DNA of 64,000 nt from an uncultured Saprospiraceae bacterium (lineage in GTDB: Bacteria; Bacteroidota; Bacteroidia; Chitinophagales; Saprospiraceae): contig CALDYY010000009.1 of NCBI GenBank assembly GCA_937944245.1, forward strand, positions 36,749-100,748, written 5' to 3'. Below are positions 8,764 to 17,917 of this stretch, one piece after another. The number at the start of each line of letters is the position of its first letter. The stretch's first letter is position 1. Under the pieces are notes generated by a model that had not been told where the DNA came from, made no database searches, and was given only the letters and a program-made list of their open reading frames with translations. A program made the translations under genes and the position numbers.

Positions 8764-9159
8764 ATGAAAAAAGTATATATTGCTGCTATTGCGATGATTT
8801 TTGTTGCTGTTGCTGTTTTTATGAGTTCTGCCAGCGACATGAGCACCTATTCCTCTTTTGCAGATGCCAACCAAGAAGGTAAAAAGGTAAAAGTAGTTGG
8901 GCAACTGGCTAAAGATAAAGCCATTGTTTATGATCCATTAGTTGATCCAAATGTGACTTCCTTTTATGTACGCGACAATAATGGCATCGAAAAAAAGGTC
9001 GTGTTATTGAAGGCAAAGCCACAGGACTTTGAATTGTCGGAGCAAGTAGTATTAACAGGAAAAATGAAAGATGGTGAATTTATCGCTACGGATATTTTGA
9101 TGAAATGTCCATCCAAATATAAAGACGAAGAGTTGTATGTGAAATCAGAGAAGGGATAA
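8764..9159 (+). CDS. ccmE: Cytochrome c maturation heme chaperone CcmE, cysteine variant
   Basis: 131 residues: an N-terminal membrane anchor (about 4-22) and a periplasmic OB-fold domain. CcmE takes heme from the CcmABC complex and passes it to CcmF for attachment to apocytochrome c. In the classical protein the heme-binding residue is a histidine in HxxxY; here the matching position is CPSKY (C115, Y119). This is the CxxxY form described for Desulfovibrio and archaea, often called System I*. The gene is followed after 60 bases by ccmF, which fits one operon. ccmB and ccmC are not in the window. Confidence 0.88.
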   Translation: MKKVYIAAIAMIFVAVAVFMSSASDMSTYSSFADANQEGKKVKVVGQLAKDKAIVYDPLVDPNVTSFYVRDNNGIEKKVVLLKAKPQDFELSEQVVLTGKMKDGEFIATDILMKCPSKYKDEELYVKSEKG

Positions 9160-9219
9160 TACTTCTTTTGATGAACACGATTTGTATTACTATCAAAGTT
9201 TACTTTTTACACATCACCC

Positions 9220-12078
9220 ATGTCGGAAATTAAATATGTTGGGGAATTACTCTGGCCCGCTCAAGTGGGACAGTTTGCTATAATACTAGGTTTTGTAGCA
9301 AGTTTGCTATCAGCGGTAGCTTATTTTTTTGCTACACAGCGCCGCGAAAAAGAAGACTTTTTGGGATGGCAAAATATTGGAAGATTGGGTTTTTTAGTAC
9401 ATGGCATTAGTGTACTTACGGTTATTGGTTTGATTTTTTATCTCATGCTTTCGCATCGTTACGAGTATCAGTATGTGCAAGCGCATACCTCTGATGATTT
9501 GCCTTTTCGGTATGTTTTCTCGGCTTTTTGGCAAGGTCAAGAAGGCAGCTTCTTGCTTTGGATGTTCTGGCATATTGTTTTAGGTATGGTATTGATGTTT
9601 TTTGCTAGACAATGGGAAGCTCCTACGTTAGCTACTTTGGCATTTATTCAAGCCTTTTTAGGCAGTATGTTGCTTGGAGTTTACATTACAGAAGACATTA
9701 AGATAGGTAGTAATCCTTTGTTGTTGTTGAGAGATACGATGAGTATTCCATTATTCAACAATGCAGAGTATGTGCAACTCATCAAAGGAAATGGCTTAAA
9801 TCCTGCATTACAGAATTATTGGATGACCATACACCCACCGACGCTATTCTTAGGATTCGCTTCTACTGCAATTCCTTTCTGCTACGCTATTGCAGGGCTT
9901 TGGACAAATCAACACAAAGCATGGCTAAAACCCGCTTTAAAATGGGCATTATTTAGTGCGGGCATTTTAGGTACAGGTATTCTCATGGGTGGTGCATGGG
10001 CATACGAAGCCCTTAACTTCGGTGGTTATTGGGCTTGGGACCCAGTGGAAAATGCTTCGTTAGTGCCTTGGCTTTTGTTGGTGGCAGGTGTTCACGCTAA
10101 TCTGATTTCTAATGCAACGGGCTATTCCATGCGAACAGCCTATTTATTCTATATTTTAACCTTTGTGTTCATTCTATACTCTACTTTCTTAACCAGAAGT
10201 GGTGTTTTAGGAGAAACGTCTGTTCATGCGTTTACGGAAATGGGGCTGGAGTGGCAGTTGGTTGGGCTTACAGGAAGCTTTTTATTACTAGGGCTAGGGC
10301 TTTTGGTGGCAAAAAGTAAGAATATCCCGAGCGCACCGAAAGAGGAATCTCTTGCTTCCAAAGAGTTTTGGATGTTCATAGGTACGCTAGTGTTATTGTT
10401 TTCTGCTGTGTTGATTATAGGTTCTACTTCCCTACCGATTTACAATAAAATTCGTCAAATTTTTGACCCTACTTTTGCTGGTTTGGTCATTGATAAGGCA
10501 ATTCCGCACTATAATAAATATCAAATTTGGATTGCTGTTTTTATTGGCATGCTTTCCGGGACTGCACAGTTTTTACGCTATAAAGAATTTAATTTCGCTA
10601 AACATCTTTCCAAATTTGCTGCCCATATGGGCGTTGCATTGGGGATTACTGCGGTACTCACTTTTTTAGCTATACAATGGATTAATGCAACAGCTTGGCA
10701 ATATATTATTTTGTTAGGTGCTGGTATCTTTACCGTTGTTTGCAATATGCAGTATCTCGTTGTGGTTACGCGAACGAATAGAAAAATGGTTGGTTCTGTG
10801 CTTTCGCACGTAGGTTTCGGCGTAATGATTATTGGTATTTTGGCTTCTGGGCTAAACAAAACCTATCTCTCTCATAACGAATTTGCCATGCGCGGTTTAC
10901 TAGACGAAGAAATGATTGAAAAAAATATTATTCTTCAGAAAGGTGATCCTATTTTCATGAATGGTTATGAGGTAACTTATGTGAAAGATACAATGGAAGG
11001 CTTCACTAGGACCTTTGAAATTAACATGAAATACAAAGGAAAGACGGAGCAGGTACAACAAGAATTTAATCTTTATCCTAGCTTGCTTTACGATAGAGCG
11101 CTATCTAAGATTGCTAATATTAATCCAGATACGAAACATTATTTGGGCAAAGACATTTTTACGCACATTGCCAATGTTCCTAGAGTAGAATTGGATGTCG
11201 AGTATGCGAAAGAGGTAGAAGCAAGTTTGAACTACAAACTTTATCAGCCTAAACTTGGAGAAATTTTTGACATTAATGACACCATTACTATTAAAGATGA
11301 AAAACGAGGACTAGATACCTCGGTGGTGCGTCGTTATAGAGGTCAGCTTATTGGGATTGACAAACAACCTAAGCATCCTGATTATCATGCCGAAAAGGGG
11401 GATATTGCGTTGGGTGCAGTAGTGCGCATTCAAGACCGCGACTCCATTTACATTGCTCGACCTATGTTGGCGTTGCGTGGGCAAGTGTTGTATGGTTATC
11501 CTGATCAGGTTAACCGCTTGACGACCAAAGTAAAATTGAATGAAGGCATTTTTGATTTAATGCTCGCTGATGATGCTAGTTTAGATTATAAGGTCTATCA
11601 CCTAAAACAAGGAGATAAAATCCAATTTAAAGCGTATCAAATTCAATTTTCAGGATTTAATAAAACGCCACAGCATCCTAACTATTATGCCCAAGAAGGG
11701 GATATTGCTGTTGGCGCGATGTTTAATATCAATAAAGGGCAACAAAATTATAGCGCACAACCTGTATATTTTATAAGAGAAAGTCGTCCTTTCAACTTAA
11801 AAGATGAAGTGTTGGAAGAAGGTATTCATATTCGCTTCAATTCGATTAATCCAAAGGAGGAATCTATTGAAGTGATGATTGGACAAAATGCCAACTCAAA
11901 CGCAGGCATTCCTATTGAAATTGCGACTAACTCAGCGCGTACTGACTTTATCGTATTTGAAGCTATTGAATTTCAAGGAATTAATCTTTTCTGGATAGGC
12001 TCAATAACGATGTTACTTGGCTTGTTTTTTAGCATGTGGTATCGAATGCAGCAAAAACAGAAGTTAGTAAATGCGTAA
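9220..12078 (+). CDS. ccmF: Heme lyase component CcmF/CcsA family
   Basis: 952 residues, long for CcmF (about 650). The first 560 residues are polytopic and carry the tryptophan-rich heme-handling motif GGYWAWDPVENASLVPWL plus flanking conserved histidines (GVHANL, SVHAF). The last ~400 residues are a periplasmic region ended by a final transmembrane helix (FWIGSITMLLGLFFSMWY). It should join heme delivered by CcmE to the CxxCH motif of apocytochromes. The soluble region contains an apparent internal duplication around HPDYHAEKGDIALGA and HPNYYAQEGDIAVGA. It is directly downstream of ccmE. Confidence 0.92.
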   Translation: MSEIKYVGELLWPAQVGQFAIILGFVASLLSAVAYFFATQRREKEDFLGWQNIGRLGFLVHGISVLTVIGLIFYLMLSHRYEYQYVQAHTSDDLPFRYVFSAFWQGQEGSFLLWMFWHIVLGMVLMFFARQWEAPTLATLAFIQAFLGSMLLGVYITEDIKIGSNPLLLLRDTMSIPLFNNAEYVQLIKGNGLNPALQNYWMTIHPPTLFLGFASTAIPFCYAIAGLWTNQHKAWLKPALKWALFSAGILGTGILMGGAWAYEALNFGGYWAWDPVENASLVPWLLLVAGVHANLISNATGYSMRTAYLFYILTFVFILYSTFLTRSGVLGETSVHAFTEMGLEWQLVGLTGSFLLLGLGLLVAKSKNIPSAPKEESLASKEFWMFIGTLVLLFSAVLIIGSTSLPIYNKIRQIFDPTFAGLVIDKAIPHYNKYQIWIAVFIGMLSGTAQFLRYKEFNFAKHLSKFAAHMGVALGITAVLTFLAIQWINATAWQYIILLGAGIFTVVCNMQYLVVVTRTNRKMVGSVLSHVGFGVMIIGILASGLNKTYLSHNEFAMRGLLDEEMIEKNIILQKGDPIFMNGYEVTYVKDTMEGFTRTFEINMKYKGKTEQVQQEFNLYPSLLYDRALSKIANINPDTKHYLGKDIFTHIANVPRVELDVEYAKEVEASLNYKLYQPKLGEIFDINDTITIKDEKRGLDTSVVRRYRGQLIGIDKQPKHPDYHAEKGDIALGAVVRIQDRDSIYIARPMLALRGQVLYGYPDQVNRLTTKVKLNEGIFDLMLADDASLDYKVYHLKQGDKIQFKAYQIQFSGFNKTPQHPNYYAQEGDIAVGAMFNINKGQQNYSAQPVYFIRESRPFNLKDEVLEEGIHIRFNSINPKEESIEVMIGQNANSNAGIPIEIATNSARTDFIVFEAIEFQGINLFWIGSITMLLGLFFSMWYRMQQKQKLVNA

Positions 12079-12104
12079 ACAATAATTGTAATTGTAAAGA
12101 CAAT

Positions 12105-12158
12105 TGAATTTTACTGCAACTATCTTTGAAATGAGGGCGTTGTTTGCAGTAAAATTCA
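12105..12158 (+). promoter_or_regulatory. 14-bp perfect inverted repeat bracketing a -7 box
   Basis: TGAATTTTACTGCA (12105-12118) and its exact reverse complement (12145-12158) are separated by 26 bases that contain TATCTTTG (12121-12128), a perfect Bacteroidota -7 consensus. The right arm ends 4 bases before the next ATG. It could act as an operator around the promoter, as a 5'-UTR hairpin, or as the ccmF terminator; no T-run follows, which argues against a simple terminator. Confidence 0.5.
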
Positions 12159-12162
12159 GTTT

Positions 12163-12936
12163 ATGAATCATCAAACGTTTAGCTTACTCCTTGTTAGTGT
12201 GCTTGTTCCAAGCCTGTTCAATTTATTCAAAAGTTGTACTACTGCGACGACCTCTCCAGAAATAAGTAAGGCACAAAGTATTATTAATCGCGCTATTGAA
12301 GTGCATGGTGGAGAAAGTCGCTATGCTAATTTAGAAGTAAGCTACGTTTTTAGAAATCGCTTATATACGTTGCATCATCAACCAAATGGTCAATTCGAGT
12401 ACACTCGATCGTTCACAGAAAAAGAACAAAACATAAAAGATGTGTTAACAAATAGTGGTTTAGTACGCTATGTTAATGACGAGAAAGTTACATTACCTGA
12501 TACCACTGTTAGTAAATACGCTAATTCAGTCAATTCTGTGCATTATTTTGCCTTGCTGCCTTATCGCTTGAATGACCCTGCCGTCATCAAAACCTACAAA
12601 GGAGAAACTACTATTAAAGAAAAAAACTACGAAGTAGTAGAGGTTACTTTTCGTCAAGACGGAGGAGGTGAAGATTTTGAAGACCAATTTTACTTTTGGT
12701 TCAATAAATCTGATGGTACAATGGATTATCTGGCATACAGCTACGATACGGACGATAAAGGCATTCGTTTTAGGGCAGTAAGTAATGTACAAGTCATTAA
12801 GGGGATGCGCTTTCAGGATTATATCAACTACAAAGTTCCTCTAGGAACGCCATTAGAGGTATTACCTAAAATGTATGAACAAGGCACTTTGGAAATGCTT
12901 TCTACGATTGCATTAGAGAAAATTCACATAGAATAA
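12163..12936 (+). CDS. Secreted or lipid-anchored hypothetical protein (DUF6503-like)
   Basis: 257 residues with a hydrophobic N-terminal segment ending near a cysteine (FNLFKSCTTATT), so it is probably exported and may be a lipoprotein, although the residues before the Cys are a poor lipobox. The mature part starts with a typical AQSIINRAIEVHGGE segment, and then looks like an all-beta LolA-like half-barrel. I associate this layout with the DUF6503 family of Bacteroidota from memory; that has not been checked. No enzyme motifs are visible. The start codon lies 4 bases after a strong inverted repeat that may control it. Confidence 0.6.
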   Translation: MNHQTFSLLLVSVLVPSLFNLFKSCTTATTSPEISKAQSIINRAIEVHGGESRYANLEVSYVFRNRLYTLHHQPNGQFEYTRSFTEKEQNIKDVLTNSGLVRYVNDEKVTLPDTTVSKYANSVNSVHYFALLPYRLNDPAVIKTYKGETTIKEKNYEVVEVTFRQDGGGEDFEDQFYFWFNKSDGTMDYLAYSYDTDDKGIRFRAVSNVQVIKGMRFQDYINYKVPLGTPLEVLPKMYEQGTLEMLSTIALEKIHIE

Positions 12937-13049
12937 ATACGTTTGTATGTGCCGTTAGCGTGACTTCCATCTATATTTGCGTCTGAATGATGAATTAATT
13001 CACCATTACTAAAGGTGAAAAGGAATTTTTTTAAAAAACGCAATTAAAA

Positions 13050-14000
13050 ATGAGTACAAAAATTACGCTATTTACAGCTTTGTTCGCGTTGTGTTATTTA
13101 CCATTTGCTTTAGCACAGACTACGGAAGAATTAACTGCTCAAAAAGAAGCAAAATCCACAGAGTTAGCAGCATTAGAAGCGCAACTCAAAGAATTAACAG
13201 GTAAAGTAGGCGCACTGAAAGCGGAAGTAACTGGCTTAACAGATTTACTTACACCTTATCCGCGTTGGAATGTCGGTGCTTTGGGAACAGTTGGCTTGAA
13301 CTTAACGCAATTTAGCAACTGGTTGCAAAGAGAAACGCCGAACACCTCTGCTGCTACCATTGGATTTACGATGAATGGTTTTGCTAATTTGCAACAGAAA
13401 AAATATTTCTGGCGCAATGGTGCAAACATGAACTTGGCTTGGATAAGATTTAATGACAAAGACGACAGCGGTACAGACAATGAACTTAGAGTAGCTGCTG
13501 ATGCCTTCAACGCTACTTCCTTGTTTGGCTATAAGCTGACAGAAAAATTTGCTGCCTCTGGTTTAGGTGAATATAGAACTTCTCTTTTGGATGGTAGATT
13601 TAACAATCCGGGTTATTTGGATTTAGGGGTTGGAGCTACATGGACACCAATTCAAAATCTCGTAGTCGTGTTTCATCCTTTGAACTACAATTTTGTGTTT
13701 TCTGATGATACTTTCGATTTCCAATCTTCTTTAGGCACAAAGGTTGTAGCAGACTACACACAACGTATCCAAAGTATTGCTTGGAAATCTAATTTCTCGG
13801 GCTTTTTGAGCTATAAAGATGCAGCCGAACTTTCTAACTGGACTTGGATAAATAGCTTTTCTACTGCTTACAAAGGTATTGGTATCGGCTTTGAGCTAGG
13901 TTTGAGAAATAACAATCAAGAGTCAGCAGCTAGAAATTTGAGTAATAACCCATTACAAACTTATTATGTGTTGGGCTTAAGTTATAGCATTGCAAAATAG
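13050..14000 (+). CDS. DUF3078 outer-membrane protein
   Basis: 316 residues with a clear signal peptide ending ALAQ (cleavage near residue 22). A short coiled coil of about 40 residues follows (TEELTAQKEA...LKAEVTGL), then a beta-rich region with alternating aromatic and polar residues, ending in a C-terminal YVLGLSYSIAK strand typical of outer-membrane barrels. The GLNLTQFSNW segment and the later WRNGANMNLAW stretch match DUF3078 proteins of this phylum. Function of the family is unknown. A TATATTTG octamer 71 bases upstream (12972-12979) is a possible -7 box. The gene is followed by a terminator shared with the convergent NRAMP gene. Confidence 0.75.
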   Translation: MSTKITLFTALFALCYLPFALAQTTEELTAQKEAKSTELAALEAQLKELTGKVGALKAEVTGLTDLLTPYPRWNVGALGTVGLNLTQFSNWLQRETPNTSAATIGFTMNGFANLQQKKYFWRNGANMNLAWIRFNDKDDSGTDNELRVAADAFNATSLFGYKLTEKFAASGLGEYRTSLLDGRFNNPGYLDLGVGATWTPIQNLVVVFHPLNYNFVFSDDTFDFQSSLGTKVVADYTQRIQSIAWKSNFSGFLSYKDAAELSNWTWINSFSTAYKGIGIGFELGLRNNNQESAARNLSNNPLQTYYVLGLSYSIAK

Positions 14001-14010
14001 TGCTTTTGTT

Positions 14011-14044
14011 AAAAGATAGTGGTGCTTTTGCGCCGCTATCTTTT
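14011..14044 (+). terminator. Bidirectional terminator between the DUF3078 and NRAMP genes
   Basis: AAAAGATAGTGG pairs with CCGCTATCTTTT around the loop TGCTTTTGCG (one G-T wobble). The A-rich left flank and T-rich right flank fit termination in both directions. The hairpin overlaps the NRAMP stop codon. Confidence 0.75.
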
Positions 14045-15367
14045 AGAAATGAAAATACGCCAAATCACCCAAGTCAAAATACTAAAAGTGGCAAGGCTAA
14101 CGCCTGTAATTACCTGATGATTATTTAAGGGAATGGCAATAATACTGGCAAGTGCCTTGTAAAGATTATACAAACCGAGAAAACAAGCTATGCCCACTAC
14201 CATTAACATTAGCAAATTTACCATGAACGTATTGGTGTAACCATCAGGAAATAGGCGAATATCATTAACAACCAGTAGCAAGAAAATGGCTACGATAGGC
14301 AATAGGATGCCGTTAATTGCCTGAGCAAGAATAATCGCTGGAATAGGCTGAACATCAAACAAAGAAAAAAGTAATCCAATCATTAAAACAACGCCCCAAA
14401 CTAATCGGAAGTACAAACTTCTGGGAGACCAATCAGGTGCGGATTTACCTGCCTTATGGAATGGCTTTTGAAACAAGGATTGAGCAGTTATTGCTGCTGC
14501 CAAAGGTGCTGTTATTGCAGAGCTTAATCCTGCGGAAAACAATCCAAAGGCAAAAAAAACAGCCGTCCAATTAGCGGACTGTTTAGCAATAGCATTAGCT
14601 AAGTTCTCAAAAGAAAATTCGCCAGTTACTGAAGTACCAACTACCAAAATACACATAGAAATAATACCACCAAACAGTACAGCAATCGCAACGCCCCATC
14701 GCATTTCTGCAATGCTTTGCTCTTGGCTGCTGATGCCCATGGCTAGAAATAAATTGTAAGGCACGATTGTTGTACCGATTAAACTTACAATTAGTAAGGC
14801 ACTATTTTGTGGAAAGCTAGGCACAATAGCAGCTTCTAATACGTTATAAAAATAGTTATCTGTTTGCGTAGCAACATAAATAAATAGTATGCCCATTACT
14901 GCTACCACTATGCCTAATATACGAGCAATGAATTTGATATTTCCTACCCAGAGTATGCTTGCGCAGGATAAACCTATTAAAAGCAAAACCAATTTAGGAT
15001 GCCAGTTAGTTAACAATAAGATACCAGACATAGCTCCAAGCAAATTTCCTGCTTGATAGGCAGCACAACCAAAAGAGACCGCTAAAAACAATAGTAAACT
15101 TATGTTTTCTCCTACTTCATCGGGGTACTTCAATGCAATAATTTCGCCGAGCTTTTTTCTTGAAGCGATGCTTGCTCTGGCAGCAGCTTCTTGGAGCAAT
15201 ATAGTAGCTAGCGTAGAAAAAAGTAATGCCCAAAGCAACGTCAACTGAAAATCAGCACCTGCGCGCGCCGCTGTGGTTACTGTACCTGGACCGATGAATG
15301 CTGCCGATACTAAAGACCAGAAAAGAACACTAGATAGCCCACGACCTAGAGAAATCTGCTTTGCCAT
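14036..15367 (-). CDS. NRAMP-family transporter with altered metal-site motifs
   Basis: 443 residues from the ATG at 15367; the track's earlier start is a GTG inside the 111-bp repeat. About eleven hydrophobic helices are seen, in the order expected for the NRAMP/LeuT fold. The TM1 signature, canonically DPGN, reads IGPGTVTT, and the TM6 signature, canonically MPH, reads VPYNLFLAMG. Thus the Asp, Asn, Met and His that bind Mn2+/Fe2+ in classical members are replaced. The protein is probably a transporter, but its substrate should not be assumed to be manganese or iron. It is convergent with the DUF3078 gene and was apparently once head-to-head with gntP, 15 kb away. Confidence 0.8.
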   Translation of the reverse strand: MAKQISLGRGLSSVLFWSLVSAAFIGPGTVTTAARAGADFQLTLLWALLFSTLATILLQEAAARASIASRKKLGEIIALKYPDEVGENISLLLFLAVSFGCAAYQAGNLLGAMSGILLLTNWHPKLVLLLIGLSCASILWVGNIKFIARILGIVVAVMGILFIYVATQTDNYFYNVLEAAIVPSFPQNSALLIVSLIGTTIVPYNLFLAMGISSQEQSIAEMRWGVAIAVLFGGIISMCILVVGTSVTGEFSFENLANAIAKQSANWTAVFFAFGLFSAGLSSAITAPLAAAITAQSLFQKPFHKAGKSAPDWSPRSLYFRLVWGVVLMIGLLFSLFDVQPIPAIILAQAINGILLPIVAIFLLLVVNDIRLFPDGYTNTFMVNLLMLMVVGIACFLGLYNLYKALASIIAIPLNNHQVITGVSLATFSILTWVIWRIFISKR

Positions 15368-15370
15368 ATT

Positions 15371-15481
15371 GTTGAAGTGCACTGATTGACAGCAAACTTA
15401 ACATTTTTGCATCAATTCCTGCTGAAAAATCAAAACATCTTTATACATTCGATGTAAATAACCAACGATTGTATGCCTATT
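15371..15481 (+). repeat. 111-bp direct repeat, left copy
   Basis: This sequence, from gttgaagtgcactg to gtatgcctatt, is matched by 30593-30703 in the same orientation with only two differences (G/A at base 7, and A/T in gaaaaatc versus gaaaattc). It begins 3 bases upstream of the NRAMP ATG and ends with ATGCCTATT, the first three codons of gntP, here leading into unrelated sequence. It therefore supplies the NRAMP promoter region and carries a vestige of the gntP start. Confidence 0.95.
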
Positions 15482-15569
15482 AGCTTTAATAATCTTTTAC
15501 GGCATTCATCCATTAAATCAAGAGGAAGACTTTAATTTAACACTTTCTATGTTAACTATTAAAGTGTAC

Positions 15570-17687
15570 TTAGCTATTTGCGGGCAATACCACTTCAAAA
15601 GTTGTCCCTTTTCTTAATTGACTGCTAACTTGAATAGCTCCTTTGTTCAACTTTATTAATTCATTCACCAGGACTAGTCCTAACCCTGTACCTGCCTCGC
15701 CATTTGTACCCTTTCTACTCTTTTGGCTTTTTAACTCAAAAAGGGTATTCAATTCCTTTTCTTCCATGCCAATACCTGTATCGGAAATCTGTAACATAAT
15801 TTTGTCCCCTTGCGCCAAACTGCTGACTTTGACTTGTCCTTGTGTGGGCGTAAATTTGATGGCGTTGTCCACTAAATTGCGCATGATGGTCGTAAAAGCG
15901 TTAGCATCAGCAAATACTTCGGCATCTTCAGGAAGGTTGATTTGCAGGTCAATCTCTTTTTGGGCTGCTACCGTTTGGAATTGTTCGTAAATATCCTGTG
16001 TGGCTTGCGCGATATTGATGGGTACTGGTTGGTACGGCAGCACGTTGCGTTGTTGTAATGCCCAGTTGAGGAGGTTGTCCAACAGGGCGTTTAATGAGAA
16101 AGCTGCTTGCTCTAGGCTTTGACTTAGTTTACCAAGCGTATCGAAGTCTTGTTTTTGCAAGAGGTAATCTATCTTTTTGCCAATGCCTCGAAAGGCTAAA
16201 GAGGGTTTGCGCAAATCGTGACCGATGATGGCAAATAGGCGGTCTTTAGTGGCGTTCAAGGTTTCTAATTCCACTTTTTGAGCCGTGATGAGTTGATTGG
16301 CTTTGGTTTTGTTTCGGTAGTTTTGGTAAATAAAAAAGGCGAGTAATGCCAATAAGCTCAATCCTGCTATCAATCCGTATTGGATAAGGCGTTGCCGTTG
16401 GAGTTCCGCTTGGTAGAGCAGTTCGGTTTCTTTTTTCTCTTGGTCGAACTCGTACTGCATTGCTATTCGTGTTGTGGCTTTGGTCGTTTTTTCGTTAAAC
16501 AAGGAATCCTTTAGGCTCATTGATTCTTCCAAATAGGTTAAGGCTTCCAGTGGTTGATTAAGTGCTTTGTAGGCTTTATATAGGCAGTCACAATTTTGTT
16601 GAATCATCTCCAAACTTTGCAGTTCATTTTTAGCTATTTCGTAACTTTGATGACAATACGCTTTAGCGGTTTTAAAATCTCTCATATCTATGGCATTGAT
16701 TCCAATAGCGAATTGTAGATAAGGAACTAAAGAAACATACTTATTAGATATGGCTACGGCTAAGCCCTTTCGGAGTAAAGTGTCTGCTTTGTGAAATTCA
16801 TTTTTGAAGATGTAGTATTCTGCTAGCTGATACTTCCAAGCCACCCAATTGTAAGTGTTTTCAAAGGAACTCGCCAATTTTTCTCCTCTTACAATATAAG
16901 ATGCTAGAGTAGTTGTATCGTTTTGTGCTATCTTCAGGTTTATCAAACTCTTTAACTGGCTTAAGATAGAAAGATTTTCATGGAGCTTTTCTGAGATTTT
17001 TAGGGCTTCTTCTTGATATTGAATTGCTAAATCCAAATCCTTCATACTTTCATACGCTCTTGCCACATCTATTATAACATCAATTTTATTCGTTTCTTCT
17101 AGGTAAGGCAGTAAAGTGTAGTTCTCTAATGCCATAGATAAAGATTTTTCATAAAGCCCTTGTTCTCCATAGATGCTTGTCAATAAACCCTGTGCAGTTG
17201 CTAAATTCTGCACATCTTTATTCGCCTTTATTTTTGGGAGAAGTGCTTCCAAATTTTGAACTACCTCCTTCCATTTACCCAATCTCTTATAAGTCATATT
17301 GGTATTTAGAAGTACATTTAAAGCCTTATCTTCATTTCCTAACGCTAGGAAAGCCTTGTATGCCTGATCATAAAAATCTATTGTTTCTTCGTTATGTCCT
17401 GCAATGTGATGAGCGTTACCAACCAAAGATAATCCCACAGCAACCTTCTCTTCATTTGCAATAGACTTAGCAAAATCTAAATATAACTTGGAAAGCACAA
17501 TGGCACTATCTAGGTCGTTGTAGAAGTAGTAATTTGTTGTAAGATCAAACAAAGCATTTAACCGTACCGTATCCACTTGGGTTTTATCCTCCCAAATTGT
17601 TCTAAGGCTGTCTTTGTTTCCAAAACAGTGGGTAAAACTCAAAAGAACAATCCATACGGAGAGCATCGCAAACAGGAAATATTTCAT
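15570..17687 (-). CDS. TPR-domain sensor histidine kinase
   Basis: 705 residues. A signal peptide or anchor (about 1-22) is followed by some 400 residues of tetratricopeptide-like helical repeats, for example NAHHIAGHNEETIDFYDQAYKAF. A transmembrane helix lies near 437-458 (LIQYGLIAGLSLLALLAFFIY), then a short coiled linker. The HisKA domain has its phospho-accepting His in GHDLRKP (about 490). The HATPase domain has its N-box at NLVDNAIKFTP, and G-boxes DTGIGM and GTGLGLVLVNEL. The sensor part should lie in the periplasm. It is divergent from the LytTR regulator 230 bases away, the obvious partner. Pairing a HisKA kinase with a LytTR output occurs in Bacteroidota. The trigger is unknown. Confidence 0.9.
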   Translation of the reverse strand: MKYFLFAMLSVWIVLLSFTHCFGNKDSLRTIWEDKTQVDTVRLNALFDLTTNYYFYNDLDSAIVLSKLYLDFAKSIANEEKVAVGLSLVGNAHHIAGHNEETIDFYDQAYKAFLALGNEDKALNVLLNTNMTYKRLGKWKEVVQNLEALLPKIKANKDVQNLATAQGLLTSIYGEQGLYEKSLSMALENYTLLPYLEETNKIDVIIDVARAYESMKDLDLAIQYQEEALKISEKLHENLSILSQLKSLINLKIAQNDTTTLASYIVRGEKLASSFENTYNWVAWKYQLAEYYIFKNEFHKADTLLRKGLAVAISNKYVSLVPYLQFAIGINAIDMRDFKTAKAYCHQSYEIAKNELQSLEMIQQNCDCLYKAYKALNQPLEALTYLEESMSLKDSLFNEKTTKATTRIAMQYEFDQEKKETELLYQAELQRQRLIQYGLIAGLSLLALLAFFIYQNYRNKTKANQLITAQKVELETLNATKDRLFAIIGHDLRKPSLAFRGIGKKIDYLLQKQDFDTLGKLSQSLEQAAFSLNALLDNLLNWALQQRNVLPYQPVPINIAQATQDIYEQFQTVAAQKEIDLQINLPEDAEVFADANAFTTIMRNLVDNAIKFTPTQGQVKVSSLAQGDKIMLQISDTGIGMEEKELNTLFELKSQKSRKGTNGEAGTGLGLVLVNELIKLNKGAIQVSSQLRKGTTFEVVLPANS

Positions 17688-17917
17688 TTTATTTTTTATG
17701 TTGGTTTCTGTACCAAATTAATATCTAAAGAACAAGTAGCATTTGAATCCAGAAAAGATAGATTCAAAATAAAAGTAATACTACATTTTGGATATTTCTC
17801 TAGTAAAAACCATTTTTGTCAAGGTCAACATTATTGTTTAAACATTTATCAGCAAAATGTATTAATGACTAAAAGTACATCATTTTTTAGACTAAGCAAA
17901 TATTTGGAATAAGGGCA

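Noticed and set aside
15538-15566. ACACTTT/AAAGTGT inverted repeat after the kinase gene as a terminator
   Set aside because: Short 7-bp stem with a 14-base loop and no U-run on the minus strand; too weak to list.
17577-17912. 111-residue + strand ORF upstream of the LytTR regulator
   Set aside because: It overlaps the kinase start on the other strand and the divergent promoter region, and its composition (Phe/Lys/Ser rich, no domain) is that of an antisense shadow.
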